From NCBI RefSeq assembly GCF_013820765.1, contig NZ_JABJVM010000024.1, forward strand, positions 1-45,689: a stretch of DNA of 45,689 nucleotides. Direction: 5' to 3'. Every line of letters starts with the position of its first letter. Position 1 is the first letter of the stretch. The notes beneath the pieces were generated by a model, which was not told the DNA's origin, ran no database searches, and saw only the letters and a list, made by a program, of their open reading frames with translations. The position numbers and the translations under genes are program-made. The DNA is from Paenilisteria rustica (GTDB lineage Bacteria > Bacillota > Bacilli > Lactobacillales > Listeriaceae). Below, piece after piece: positions 30,614 through 39,768 of this stretch.

Positions 30614-33600
30614 ATGATAGGGAAATCGCATATTCTAAGAACGGCACTAGTTTTTTTGATAGTCGGTTTAATTACTCTTGGATCGGTACGTGGATGGGGT
30701 GTAGACGTATCAAATGAGACTGATCGCATAAATCTAACCGCAGATACTGTTAAAGCCAAGGTTGGTCAGTCCGTTACAATCGATTTTACAGACAAGACAA
30801 ATTCAGAAAATACGAGATCAACTGCGCCATTACAGGTTAAAATTCCAGAAGGACTAAAATTCGATGATCAAAAAACGGCAGATATTAACGGTATTCCAGA
30901 CGATAATAACCCAGTTAGCTTTGACGACAAAACACGATTAGCAACTATTAATCAAACATTAGATCACCCTATGCGCGATGGAAAATTGGTATTATCGGTA
31001 ATGAGCGCAGGGGAATTTCGTGTGACCGCTAACAAAATAATAGACAAGCAAGAAATCATCTCAAATGAATTAGAAATCACTGGGATGGAAGAAGCGCAGA
31101 ATGAGGTTTCAGTCAAGAAACCTGCTGAAGAAAAAGCTGCAATCAAAGACGTTGTTGAATCAAAAACAAAGACTGCAGGTATCGTAGCAGCTGCGGCAGG
31201 TGAAGTAGATGTTTATGATAATGCAACATTTCGGGCTGCTTTGAACAATCCAACAATTACTGTGATGAATGTAACTCAAGATTTTGTTGTTACTTCACCT
31301 TTATACGAAACGACAGTGTATCCGACAAGACCTAATTTGGTGATTAATGGTAATGGACATGCAATTGATTTTTCTAATTTAAATGCTTATTTTAATGTGA
31401 GTTCGAGTGCTCCCATGATTTTAACGGTAAATGATCTTAGTATGTTTGGCCAGAATTATTATGGACCGTTAGGACTTTCTGGAGGCTCTGGAACGGGATA
31501 CAGTAAAATAGTATATCGGAATATTTCATATACAGGGGCACAATTGTCTGCTGCGTATGGATCTGATATCGATATCGGTGGAGTTGTTCAAACAAAACAG
31601 GTGAATAGTTATTTGAACATATTAGGAATTACAATACCAGTTCCACTTGCATCTGGTCAAGCTACTTTTGAAGTTGCGAATATTAATTTCTTACCGGGTT
31701 CCACATATACAGGTGAGACTTTGAGTGCAGGATTAATGAAGCTTGGCTATATCGGAAACGTGGATGTAGGGGCTAATGCAACCGTCAATATAACTACATC
31801 AGGAAATGGTGGTGAGGCGCCATATGCGGGGATACAGACTGATGGTAGCAATATTTCCGTCCACAGTGGTGCAAAATTGAACATCACAACTGATTCCGCA
31901 AGCGGGCGTGGAGGCATAAGGATAGATGGAAGCGCGCCTAAAATATTAGTTGAAACAGGTGCCGAACTAAATGTGAAAACGAATGCTGCTTCGGATAGCG
32001 ACAAGCACGGTATCTATACAGGCGGGAACGGTAAAATCATTGTCCAAGGCACTGGGAAACTAACGGTGAACTCTCAAGGCTCGGGGACTTCCACTGCAAA
32101 TGCGCTTAATATGGGAGACAATGCAAGCATCGATATTGGTAACATGTCAACTTTTAATTTATATTCGGACGGTACAGGTAATAAAAGAATTGTAAATCTG
32201 GGAAATAATGCGTTATTTAAGATAGCCAATTCAGCTAGTGTGGATCTGAATTTGAATAATTCGAATACAAGCAGTAGGTTAATTTCAATGGCGGGCACAG
32301 CTGGAAAATTACAGGCAACGACGCAACGAGTACTTGCTTGGAATAGTGCTGGTTCAAGCGGAAAAACTGGATTTAACTATGAGTGGGTACCGATGTTTAA
32401 CGCCGCGGTTAGTTATAGTGGTGGGAATGTCACCGCAGTTACAGGGACTTCGTATACGATGGCAACTCAAACAAGCTTTGGTACCAATTTTAGAACGCAA
32501 AACTTTAAACGTGTCCTGTTCGACTATATCCCAGACGTAACAGTCACAATAGGTGCTTTAACAAACAATACATCACAAACAAATAGTCATGTTATAACAG
32601 GAACGGCAACGCCAAATGCTTATATTATATTCAGTGGTTCATCAGCGATACCAACAGGAACTATCAATTCACCAAATGCCGCAGATACGACTACTAAATA
32701 TCATGTTCAGGCAGATTCATCCGGAAATTATTCATTTTCTCTGCCAGCGAGTCAGTATTTCTCGGGAGGCCAAACAATTACTGCAACAGCTCTTTTAAAC
32801 GGAAAAAGTTCTACGGTATCGACTGTGGTTGCCGACAATGTTGCGCCTAATCCACCAACGTTAAGTGCAATCACAGATGAAGCAACGGTTATAACAGGAA
32901 CGGCAGAAGCAAATTCGGTGGTGAATATTTACAACAACGCAACCAATGTACTCCTAGCTTCAGGAACAGCAAATGGTTCAGGTACTTACTCAGTAGTAGT
33001 ACCGGTTGGAAGCAGGCCATTAGTTCCGTACACTGTTTATTACGCAACGGCAACAGATGCAGCGGGAAATAGTAGTGGACATTCTAATGATGTTACAGTT
33101 ACCGATACGACCGCACCGACAGCGAGCGGAATTGTGCAATTTTTCAATGTAGGTGATACATTCACAAGCAACGCCAAGTCTCTTCTGCAAAATATTCAAG
33201 ATAATGCGGGAAATAGTGATAGTAATCTGACCTTCAGTATTACATCTTTACCAGATTTATCGACAGCAGGATATACAACAGCAGAAGTTAAAATTGCAGA
33301 TATTGCTGGGAATAATGATACTATTTCGATTCCGGTTTTTGTAAGTGATGATTCGACGGTAAGAAATGGCCAAGCGATGCTACAGGCGCATAACTTCTTG
33401 TTGTATAGCTATGAAATTCCAGACACGGATGCCGTATTGAATCAATTGATACTCACGAAATCGCAAGCAAAAGCATGGGAGATTCCAGCAGGAAATGATA
33501 TTACAGCACAAGTAGTCGTTACTGACAAAGGTGGTTTATCTGCGACACCAGGAACTTATCAAGTCAAACTAAGTGTGCGAGGCCTTGAAAAAACGGTTAC

Positions 33601-34030
33601 TGTAACAGTGGCATCCGGTACATTAGAATTTGAAGATGTGACGGATGAAATCTCGTTTGGGACACACACCATTAGCTCGAAGAAACAAGTGATTGAGCCA
33701 GAAAATGATGTGCAATTAGCTGTAACAGATACTCGACCAGTCACTTCCAATTGGCATGTGACAGCAAAACTAATACAAAATTTGTCGACACTAACAGGAG
33801 ATACGGTGACGGATTCGCTAGTACTTAAACGAGACCAGTTACCAGATATGTATTTAAATGACACAGCAACAACAATCTATGAAGATACGACACCAGCAAA
33901 TGGGACAACAATTATTGACATGTCAGCTGACCAAGCACAAACTCTCTTATTGAATATAGCACCAGGAACTGTAAAATCGAATGAGGAATATACCGCCCAG
34001 ATCGAATGGACACTAGAAGACGGACCATGA
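30614..34030 (+). CDS. large WxL-type surface protein with beta-helix and Ig-like domains
   Basis: The 1138-residue protein has an N-terminal signal/anchor (hydrophobic residues about 10-25). A region from about 200 to 600 looks like a pectate-lyase-like right-handed beta-helix, with repeated short strands and many N, G and T (for example VINGNGHAIDF). About 640-840 are two Ig-like repeats (ITGTATPNAY, ITGTAEANSV). The C-terminal ~140 residues, from GTLEFEDVTDEISFG, are WxL-like and end with IEWTLEDGP. The first W motif reads NWHV, not WxL. WxL domains bind peptidoglycan non-covalently. AGGGAGG lies upstream of the ATG. It heads a six-gene surface operon and may be a multi-domain adhesin; ligand unknown. 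Confidence 0.85.
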   Translation: MIGKSHILRTALVFLIVGLITLGSVRGWGVDVSNETDRINLTADTVKAKVGQSVTIDFTDKTNSENTRSTAPLQVKIPEGLKFDDQKTADINGIPDDNNPVSFDDKTRLATINQTLDHPMRDGKLVLSVMSAGEFRVTANKIIDKQEIISNELEITGMEEAQNEVSVKKPAEEKAAIKDVVESKTKTAGIVAAAAGEVDVYDNATFRAALNNPTITVMNVTQDFVVTSPLYETTVYPTRPNLVINGNGHAIDFSNLNAYFNVSSSAPMILTVNDLSMFGQNYYGPLGLSGGSGTGYSKIVYRNISYTGAQLSAAYGSDIDIGGVVQTKQVNSYLNILGITIPVPLASGQATFEVANINFLPGSTYTGETLSAGLMKLGYIGNVDVGANATVNITTSGNGGEAPYAGIQTDGSNISVHSGAKLNITTDSASGRGGIRIDGSAPKILVETGAELNVKTNAASDSDKHGIYTGGNGKIIVQGTGKLTVNSQGSGTSTANALNMGDNASIDIGNMSTFNLYSDGTGNKRIVNLGNNALFKIANSASVDLNLNNSNTSSRLISMAGTAGKLQATTQRVLAWNSAGSSGKTGFNYEWVPMFNAAVSYSGGNVTAVTGTSYTMATQTSFGTNFRTQNFKRVLFDYIPDVTVTIGALTNNTSQTNSHVITGTATPNAYIIFSGSSAIPTGTINSPNAADTTTKYHVQADSSGNYSFSLPASQYFSGGQTITATALLNGKSSTVSTVVADNVAPNPPTLSAITDEATVITGTAEANSVVNIYNNATNVLLASGTANGSGTYSVVVPVGSRPLVPYTVYYATATDAAGNSSGHSNDVTVTDTTAPTASGIVQFFNVGDTFTSNAKSLLQNIQDNAGNSDSNLTFSITSLPDLSTAGYTTAEVKIADIAGNNDTISIPVFVSDDSTVRNGQAMLQAHNFLLYSYEIPDTDAVLNQLILTKSQAKAWEIPAGNDITAQVVVTDKGGLSATPGTYQVKLSVRGLEKTVTVTVASGTLEFEDVTDEISFGTHTISSKKQVIEPENDVQLAVTDTRPVTSNWHVTAKLIQNLSTLTGDTVTDSLVLKRDQLPDMYLNDTATTIYEDTTPANGTTIIDMSADQAQTLLLNIAPGTVKSNEEYTAQIEWTLEDGP

Positions 34031-34043
34031 GAAGGAGGATATC

Positions 34044-34406
34044 ATGATTAAAATAATGTATAAGTTAGCCTCTATTTTATTATTCGGTGCGTTGATGTTC
34101 GCCAGTTCCCCAGTTTTTGCGGCCAGTTATGAATCTGATGTCGGTCTTACTTTTGACGGAGCTGAAACGAGTGGTGGTGGAGGGGGCGGAACAACACCGA
34201 CCGATGACCAAACGGAGCCCAAGACAAACGGTTCTACAGGGACTGCGACTACTACAAATACAGGTACGACAGGAAGTAGCACAGAATTGCCCAAAACAGG
34301 TGATGAAGCGGACACGAACGTGGTATGGATTGGTAGCGCACTAATAGTATGCGGAATGAGCTTAATGCTGCGAAAAGCACAAAAGGAGGCCAAAAACAAT
34401 GAATAA
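34044..34406 (+). CDS. small LPXTG cell-wall-anchored protein
   Basis: The 120-residue product has a signal peptide ending near PVFAAS, a Gly/Thr/Ser-rich low-complexity spacer, then LPKTG, a hydrophobic span (VVWIGSALIVCGMSLML) and a charged tail (RKAQKEAKNNE). This is a complete sortase A sorting signal, so the short mature chain would be joined to peptidoglycan. Small LPXTG proteins are common members of WxL clusters and may help to hold WxL proteins at the surface. GAAGGAGG precedes the ATG by 6 nt. It overlaps the next gene by 8 bp. Confidence 0.88.
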   Translation: MIKIMYKLASILLFGALMFASSPVFAASYESDVGLTFDGAETSGGGGGGTTPTDDQTEPKTNGSTGTATTTNTGTTGSSTELPKTGDEADTNVVWIGSALIVCGMSLMLRKAQKEAKNNE

Positions 34407-35118
34407 AAATACAATCAAGGGTCTTCTTATTGCGCCACTGGTCTTTGGTATTCTGAGTGTTCATGTAGAGGCCCAAGCAGCGAGTCCGCAAGCGGAGTAT
34501 GAAACCAAAATGGATCTTTCTCTGGAAAAACGGACAGGTGTAGTCGATCCGCTAGACCCAGAAGATCCAACAAAGCCGTTAGAGCCGACCAAGCCGGGGA
34601 CATCGGGTGCGCTAAGTATTGATCATATTTCCGATGTCATGTTTGGAACCCACAAGCGCTCCAAAAAAAATACAATCTATTATGCTGAGTTATCACAAAT
34701 GGTGCAAAAACGTGATGGGAAGAAAATCGAAGTACCCAACTATGTTCAAGTGACCGATGATCGTGGAAACAATAAAGGCTGGCAGCTAAATGTAAGGATG
34801 GCTAGTCAATTGAAAAATGGTAATCATATATTAGAGGGCGCTCAATTAAAGCTAAAGAATATGAAGCTCATATCACCCTCACATGGAATTAGGCCTATAG
34901 CTAACAAATTAATCGAGTTGAATCCGGTAAGTTTAGACTCTTCTTCGGTTGTAACTGCAGGAGAAAATCAAGGAACAGGGACATGGGTTGCTGCTTTTGG
35001 AGGTAGTAAAAAAGATGGCAAGACTAGCATTCAATTGACAGTTCCAGGAAAAACGAAGAAATATGATGGGAATTACACAACGACTCTAATTTGGGAATTA
35101 GTTGATTCGCCAAGTTAA
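34399..35118 (+). CDS. WxL domain surface protein (1 of 4 short)
   Basis: The 239-residue secreted protein has a signal peptide (cleavage near VEAQA), a Pro-rich linker of DP/TKP repeats, and a WxL domain starting at LSIDHISDVMFG. The two W motifs are GWQLNV and IWELVDSPS. It overlaps the LPXTG gene by 8 bp. Compared with the next three it is more basic (KKR-rich) in the domain. Confidence 0.9.
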   Translation: MNKNTIKGLLIAPLVFGILSVHVEAQAASPQAEYETKMDLSLEKRTGVVDPLDPEDPTKPLEPTKPGTSGALSIDHISDVMFGTHKRSKKNTIYYAELSQMVQKRDGKKIEVPNYVQVTDDRGNNKGWQLNVRMASQLKNGNHILEGAQLKLKNMKLISPSHGIRPIANKLIELNPVSLDSSSVVTAGENQGTGTWVAAFGGSKKDGKTSIQLTVPGKTKKYDGNYTTTLIWELVDSPS

Positions 35119-35145
35119 TTTGGGAAATAAGTAGGGGGTGAAGCG

Positions 35146-35871
35146 ATGAAACGTTGGGTGCCATTAATCGTGATTTTCTTTTTTACACTAGCTGTAGCAG
35201 GAACAACGAGTTTGGCGGCAACTACTGAGTCAAATGGAGATATTAATTTGAGGTACAATACAGGAATTAAAAGGCCGATTGAACCGACACAGCCCGAAAA
35301 GAAGCTGGGAATTACTGCTACAGATCCGGGTGTTAATCCTGCAACACCAGGTCCGCTCAGCATTGACTATATTTCTAATATCCATTTTGGGGCACAAAAA
35401 ATCACAGGTAATGATGTTGTCTACTATGCATTAACAGATAAAGTAAGAATAGATGCTTTAAACAAAATAAAGGAGGTGCCTAATTTTATTGAAATAACCG
35501 ATGATCGAGGTAGTAATTCAGGGTGGAAGCTATCTGTCACACAAAATGGACCGCTTAAAAATGGCGACAGTTCATTGAATGGCGCAACGCTAAAGTTAAA
35601 CAATGCAAAGTTAGGAACAATTAATTTATCAATGTTGCATACGTATGCGCCTATAGCCAAGTCAATTGTGCTTGATTCTACGGGCACAAATGCATCAGAA
35701 TTAATTTATGCAGCAGGAAATAAAGGAATGGGAACGTGGATTAATTTATTTGGAACCAGTTTAGCCACGGCGAAAAAGAGTATTGCATTGGAAGTCCCAG
35801 GGAGCATACCTAAAAAAGAGGGGCTTTATAAGACGACGTTGACTTGGACACTTACGGATAGTCCAGATTAA
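35146..35871 (+). CDS. WxL domain surface protein (2 of 4 short)
   Basis: The 241-residue product has a signal peptide (hydrophobic 5-20, cleavage near SLAA), a short linker, then LSIDYISNIHFGAQKITG. W motifs are GWKLSV and TWTLTDSPD. It is collinear with its neighbours and clearly a tandem-duplication relative. A GGGGTGAAG ribosome site lies upstream. Confidence 0.9.
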   Translation: MKRWVPLIVIFFFTLAVAGTTSLAATTESNGDINLRYNTGIKRPIEPTQPEKKLGITATDPGVNPATPGPLSIDYISNIHFGAQKITGNDVVYYALTDKVRIDALNKIKEVPNFIEITDDRGSNSGWKLSVTQNGPLKNGDSSLNGATLKLNNAKLGTINLSMLHTYAPIAKSIVLDSTGTNASELIYAAGNKGMGTWINLFGTSLATAKKSIALEVPGSIPKKEGLYKTTLTWTLTDSPD

Positions 35872-35919
35872 CAGACGGTATTTTTAATATTAAATATAAT
35901 CAAAAGGAGTGCATGGAAA

Positions 35920-36648
35920 ATGAATAAATTAGGAAAAGTATTTTTAGCGGGGGTATTTGTAGTAGGGGGAACTTTTACTTATGCAGCGCCAACTTTTGCA
36001 GCTACAGTGGGAAGTACAACGTCAACAGGGGACGTTACATTTACGGTTGATAATGGTCCGACAACACCGACTGATCCGACCGATCCAACAACGCCAGTAA
36101 CACCAACCGACCCAACGACGCCAACCTCAGGACCTTTACGCATAGATTACGTTTCTAATATCCATTTTGGAAATCAGAAAATTTCAGGTAGTGATGTTGT
36201 GTATAAAGCGAAATTTGATGCAGTGACGCTGCCAAATTCAACGGTAAAATATGTGCCAAGTTATGTTCAAGTTACTGATAATCGGGGGTCTAATGCTGGT
36301 TGGAAGTTGCAAGTTAGCAATACTCAATTTGCATCAGGGAGCAATATGCTGACTGGCGCTGAGTTGAAATTAGTGGATGGGACGCTGAATTCTAGTAACA
36401 CAAGCGCGATGCCAACAAGTTCAGGAGATGTGACGCTGTCAGGCGATAGCGTGAATCAAGATGTAGTTAATGCTCCGATTAGTAAAGGGATGGGAACGTG
36501 GACACACGCATTCGGTACAACGCTAGGAGCAGATACAACTTCTGAAAATAGCAGTGTAACATTGAGTGTTCCAGGTACGACTGCTAAATCACCTACTGCG
36601 ACATACGCCACAACACTTACATGGACTTTGTCAGATACACCAGACTGA
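35920..36648 (+). CDS. WxL domain surface protein (3 of 4 short)
   Basis: The 242-residue product has a signal peptide ending near TFAAT, a linker of repeated PTDPT units, and a WxL domain with LRIDYVSNIHFGNQKISG. W motifs are GWKLQV and TWTLSDTPD. AAAGGAGTG lies before the ATG. It is closest in the domain core to copies 2 and 4. Confidence 0.9.
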   Translation: MNKLGKVFLAGVFVVGGTFTYAAPTFAATVGSTTSTGDVTFTVDNGPTTPTDPTDPTTPVTPTDPTTPTSGPLRIDYVSNIHFGNQKISGSDVVYKAKFDAVTLPNSTVKYVPSYVQVTDNRGSNAGWKLQVSNTQFASGSNMLTGAELKLVDGTLNSSNTSAMPTSSGDVTLSGDSVNQDVVNAPISKGMGTWTHAFGTTLGADTTSENSSVTLSVPGTTAKSPTATYATTLTWTLSDTPD

Positions 36649-36678
36649 GTTTTTTGAAAAAAGAATGGGGGAAATAAG

Positions 36679-37416
36679 ATGAAAGTAAATAAATTAGTTG
36701 TAATGGGAATGGTGGCAGTTGTGTCTTTATCCACAGCGGGATTGTCCACGTACGCTGCGAGTACCACATCGGATGCCAAGGTTTTGTTTGAATCAGATGA
36801 TAATGGAGTGACGCCACCAGTTGATCCGACAGATCCAGGTACGGACGTAACGCCGACAGACCCCGTTGCGCCAACTACAGGTGCATTACGGATTGATTTT
36901 GCTTCTCAATTTAATTTTGGGACACAGACAATCTCGGGTGCGGCAAAAGATTATCATGCTCTTTATTCAGAAATCCAACCACTTGATGCGGGTGGATTAG
37001 CGACAGGGCCTAAAAAATATGTTCCACAATACGTACAAGTAACCGATAATCGTGGCTCAAATGCGGGTTGGAATTTGACTGTATCAGGAACAGAGTTTAC
37101 AAATGCTAGTAGTCAAACATTAGCGGGTGCGACATTAACGCTAGGTGGGGGAACACTGAGCTCGGCAATGCCAAATACATTGACTCCGGGGACGGTTACT
37201 CCGAGCGTGACAGTTGGTGCGGCGTCACAAGTGCTTGTTAGTGCGGAGGCGAATAAAGGCATGGGAACGTGGGTGCATTCATTTGGTAGTACAATTGGGG
37301 TGACGGCTGCTGATACGAATCCGGATGTTACGTTACATGTTCCTGCCGAAGCGCAAAAAGTAGCGGGGAGTACGTATACTTCGACGTTGACTTGGACGAT
37401 TAACGATACACCTTGA
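36679..37416 (+). CDS. WxL domain surface protein (4 of 4 short), second motif altered
   Basis: The 245-residue product has a signal peptide (STYAAS cleavage region), a DPTDPGTD linker and the WxL fold with LRIDFASQFNFGTQTISG. The first motif is GWNLTV; the second reads TWTINDTP, so Ile stands where Leu is usual. It also has a longer loop before the GMGTW segment. It is the last gene of the operon; a stem-loop and a parS follow. Confidence 0.9.
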   Translation: MKVNKLVVMGMVAVVSLSTAGLSTYAASTTSDAKVLFESDDNGVTPPVDPTDPGTDVTPTDPVAPTTGALRIDFASQFNFGTQTISGAAKDYHALYSEIQPLDAGGLATGPKKYVPQYVQVTDNRGSNAGWNLTVSGTEFTNASSQTLAGATLTLGGGTLSSAMPNTLTPGTVTPSVTVGAASQVLVSAEANKGMGTWVHSFGSTIGVTAADTNPDVTLHVPAEAQKVAGSTYTSTLTWTINDTP

Positions 37417-37455
37417 TTGAATAGGTGAAGCCATTTTTATACTAACTATACTTCT

Positions 37456-37493
37456 AAAAATCATCATCTCTAATTAGGGGTGGTGATTTTCGT
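37456..37493 (+). terminator. terminator of the WxL operon
   Basis: AAAATCATCATC and GGTGGTGATTTT pair over 12 bp with two G-U pairs. The 3' tract is T-rich but broken. It lies 3 nt before a parS site. Confidence 0.65.
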
Positions 37494-37495
37494 TA

Positions 37496-37511
37496 TGTTT
37501 CACGTGAAACA
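37496..37511. promoter_or_regulatory. parS site (perfect)
   Basis: TGTTTCACGTGAAACA matches the consensus at all 16 positions, about 20.5 kb from oriC on the right arm. Confidence 0.93.
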
Positions 37512-37536
37512 CTGTAAATACGTTATGATGTGATCG

Positions 37537-37656
37537 ATGATTTATGCGGCGTATGGCGGTTTTTTCACAGGTGCTTTTGTGGGGATGGCGAGTGTGGACT
37601 ATTCGGGTTACGAGTTGCCAGCAGGTTTTGATTATTTTTCTTATAGGGAGAACTAA
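37537..37656 (+). CDS. short open frame, 39 residues, unknown
   Basis: The product starts MIYAAYGGFFTG and ends GFDYFSYREN. It is Gly/aromatic-rich with a hydrophobic N-terminal half. No good ribosome site is seen, but a terminator follows within 5 nt of the stop. It may be a true small membrane peptide or the tail of a lost gene. The remaining 37417-37768 gap holds terminators, parS and the ROK gene leader. Confidence 0.3.
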   Translation: MIYAAYGGFFTGAFVGMASVDYSGYELPAGFDYFSYREN

Positions 37657-37660
37657 AAAG

Positions 37661-37701
37661 AACGGATCATTACGCCTAGAAACGTGCAGTGGTCCGTTTT
37701 A
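37661..37701 (+). terminator. terminator-like hairpin before the ROK gene
   Basis: AACGGATCATT and AGTGGTCCGTT pair over 11 bp with two G-U pairs, followed by TTTAACTTTT. Confidence 0.65.
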
Positions 37702-37768
37702 ACTTTTAAGATGTTGTTGTAATGTGATATACTTTTTAAAAACGGGAAGCAAGAAGGGACGTATACAT

Positions 37769-38932
37769 ATGACGAAGAAAACTGATCAGGATGTTATGAG
37801 AGAGAACAATAAGAAATTGGTGTTAAAAACTCTATTTAATGCTGGTCAGACATCAAGGAGTTCGATTGCGAGCACGATTCACCTGCAGAAATCTACAGTA
37901 TCCTCGATTATTCGGGAGCTGCATGAAGATGGTCTTATTGAGGAGCTTGGCATTGGGGAAGCCTCTAACGCGGGTGGACGTCGGCCGAATTTGATTCAAT
38001 TTAATTATCGGTATGGTTACGTTTTGGCTTTTGACATGGGGGCTAGGCATTTAAGGTATTCGGTGAACTATTTGAACGGTGAGGTTATTAAAAAGGACTC
38101 GCTGCGATTAATAGGCAACAGTGTAAAAGATGTTTTTCAGATGATGCGCGAGGTGATTTCTGGCTTGCAGGCTTTTGATACGATGAAAGGGCTACTGGGC
38201 ATTGCGGTGTCAACACATGCGCCGGTTCACGAGAATGAGATTCGGTATAGTCCATTTTTGGAGCTCGATTCTTTTGCGTTACTACCCGCGTTGCAAGAAA
38301 TTGTCGATGTGCCGATTCGCTTTGAAAATGAGGCCAATTTAACGGCGATTTCGATTCGAGATTTTTGGTATTATACTGGTGAAGAGCCGCTTCAAAACTT
38401 ATTAGCGTTGAATATTCATAATGGGATTGGTGTCGGCACGATTATTAATGAACAGCTTTATTACGGTGTGCAAGGGCTGGCCGGTGAAATTGGGCGTTCT
38501 GTGATTTATAAGGATAAGCAAGTGTATCGATTAGAGGAATTATACTCGGAAAAAGCGATTATGGAGAGAATCGCGAAGCACGAAAAGAAGGCGGAGTTAA
38601 CGGTGGATGAGTTTGCTGCGTTGATAGAGAGTAAGGATGCGTTTGTTTTGGAGGTCGTTGATGAGTGGATTACGGCGATCGCGCAAATGGCTTATAATCT
38701 CGTGCAGTACAGCGCGCCGGAAGCGGTATTCCTTTCTTCGAGATCCTTATCGCAATTCCCAGATTTGTTACAGCGGATTTTCGAGGAATACAAGGCGCTC
38801 GATCCATTAGGCGAAACGCGAATTGAATTTACGCAACACGATATTTATGATTCCTCGTTACTTGGCGGTGTGGCGCTGATTTCACGGCAGGTTTTGGGAC
38901 TGGAATCGCAGGATCTTGTTTTTAAGAAGTGA
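37769..38932 (+). CDS. ROK family transcriptional regulator (NagC/XylR type)
   Basis: The 387-residue protein has an N-terminal winged helix (LKTLFNAGQTSRSSIASTIHLQ then KSTVSSIIRELHEDGLIEE) joined to a ROK sugar-kinase-like domain with VLAFDMGARHLRYSV and GLAGEIGRSV. The Cys-rich zinc motif of active ROK kinases is missing, which fits a sugar-sensing regulator without kinase activity. No sugar transport or catabolic gene is next to it in the window, so the ligand and target are unknown. The start is ATG at 37769 with AGAAGGG upstream; an upstream in-frame start has no site. Confidence 0.87.
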   Translation: MTKKTDQDVMRENNKKLVLKTLFNAGQTSRSSIASTIHLQKSTVSSIIRELHEDGLIEELGIGEASNAGGRRPNLIQFNYRYGYVLAFDMGARHLRYSVNYLNGEVIKKDSLRLIGNSVKDVFQMMREVISGLQAFDTMKGLLGIAVSTHAPVHENEIRYSPFLELDSFALLPALQEIVDVPIRFENEANLTAISIRDFWYYTGEEPLQNLLALNIHNGIGVGTIINEQLYYGVQGLAGEIGRSVIYKDKQVYRLEELYSEKAIMERIAKHEKKAELTVDEFAALIESKDAFVLEVVDEWITAIAQMAYNLVQYSAPEAVFLSSRSLSQFPDLLQRIFEEYKALDPLGETRIEFTQHDIYDSSLLGGVALISRQVLGLESQDLVFKK

Positions 38933-38957
38933 GGAAACCGAAGATGAGAAATGCTGG

Positions 38958-39149
38958 ATGAGTAGAAAAAAGGAGCGGGCATCCTATGTAAGCGGCGTAT
39001 TAACAATGTCTATCGTCATTTTCTTAGTGCTAAAATTTATCTTTAATGCTACGTGGTTAGAATCGCTCAGCATCTCTTTAGGCGTTTTTTGGATACTATT
39101 TATCGTGTCGAAGTATAGATATCGAGGAGATGATAAGGGGACGGAATGA
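38958..39149 (+). CDS. small two-span membrane protein, unknown
   Basis: The 63-residue product has a basic start (SRKKERASY), two hydrophobic spans (VLTMSIVIFLVLKFIF and LSISLGVFWILFIVS) and a basic-polar tail. The frame is open from a TTG at 38916 inside the ROK gene; neither start has a strong ribosome site. It is likely co-transcribed with the ROK gene. I do not recognise the family. Confidence 0.5.
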   Translation: MSRKKERASYVSGVLTMSIVIFLVLKFIFNATWLESLSISLGVFWILFIVSKYRYRGDDKGTE

Positions 39150-39186
39150 ATGCTGAAAAAACGGCGGATCTAGAGAGCGCGATTAC

Positions 39187-39215
39187 TTGTTCAGGCATAT
39201 CGAATAGACTACAAT
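39187..39215 (+). promoter_or_regulatory. promoter of the SRPBCC gene
   Basis: TTGTTC (39187-39192), 17-bp spacer and TACAAT (39210-39215), 44 bp before the start codon. Confidence 0.6.
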
Positions 39216-39259
39216 ATAAATGTATGACGGCACTACAAAATTAGGAGGGGAATGATACT

Positions 39260-39682
39260 ATGAAACACATAAAAAAAGAATTCACGCTGGAGTGCGGACC
39301 GAAAGAGGCTTGGCAACTAGTCGTCGATCGCAGCAAGTACGAAAAATGGGCAGCAGCGTTCCACGAAGGATCGACCTACACTGGTGAAATGGGACTTAAT
39401 GAAACCGTTAACTTTGTTGATCCAGATGGAAATGGCCTGGTTTCCAAAGTAGTCGTTTTTGAACCAGAAAAAGAAATCAAATTCGCCTTTTTAGGCGAAA
39501 TCAATGACGGGAAATACGTCGAAGTCGCTGCATTTGCAGATATGCTGGAACACTACATTTTCGAACCAGTTGGCGACCAGACTAGGATGCTTGTCGATGT
39601 TGCGATGGATGATCAGTATTATGATATGATGAATGAGATGTGGGACCGAGCAGGGATGGAGCTTGTGAGGTTGAGTAAGTAG
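39260..39682 (+). CDS. SRPBCC (START-like) family protein
   Basis: The 140-residue cytosolic protein has the start of a helix-grip fold (KEFTLECGPKEAWQLVVDRSKYEKW) and the closing long helix (MMNEMWDRAGMELVRLSK). Such proteins bind small hydrophobic ligands or act as chaperone-like factors; the ligand is unknown. It has a near-ideal AGGAGGGG site, its own promoter and terminator, so it is likely monocistronic. Confidence 0.75.
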   Translation: MKHIKKEFTLECGPKEAWQLVVDRSKYEKWAAAFHEGSTYTGEMGLNETVNFVDPDGNGLVSKVVVFEPEKEIKFAFLGEINDGKYVEVAAFADMLEHYIFEPVGDQTRMLVDVAMDDQYYDMMNEMWDRAGMELVRLSK

Positions 39683-39733
39683 CTGTTTGTTGTTAACATC
39701 GCAGCCATAAGAAAAAATATAAAAAATTAACAA

Positions 39734-39768
39734 GGTGCTTTTCATCGATTATGATGGGAAGCATTTTC
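39734..39768 (+). terminator. terminator after the SRPBCC gene
   Basis: GTGCTTTTCATC and GATGGGAAGCAT form a 12-bp stem with G-U pairs, followed by TTTTC. Confidence 0.6.

Noticed and set aside
31200-32500. pectate lyase enzyme call for the beta-helix part of the large WxL protein
   Set aside because: The repeat pattern fits the fold, but no catalytic residues of polysaccharide lyases could be identified.
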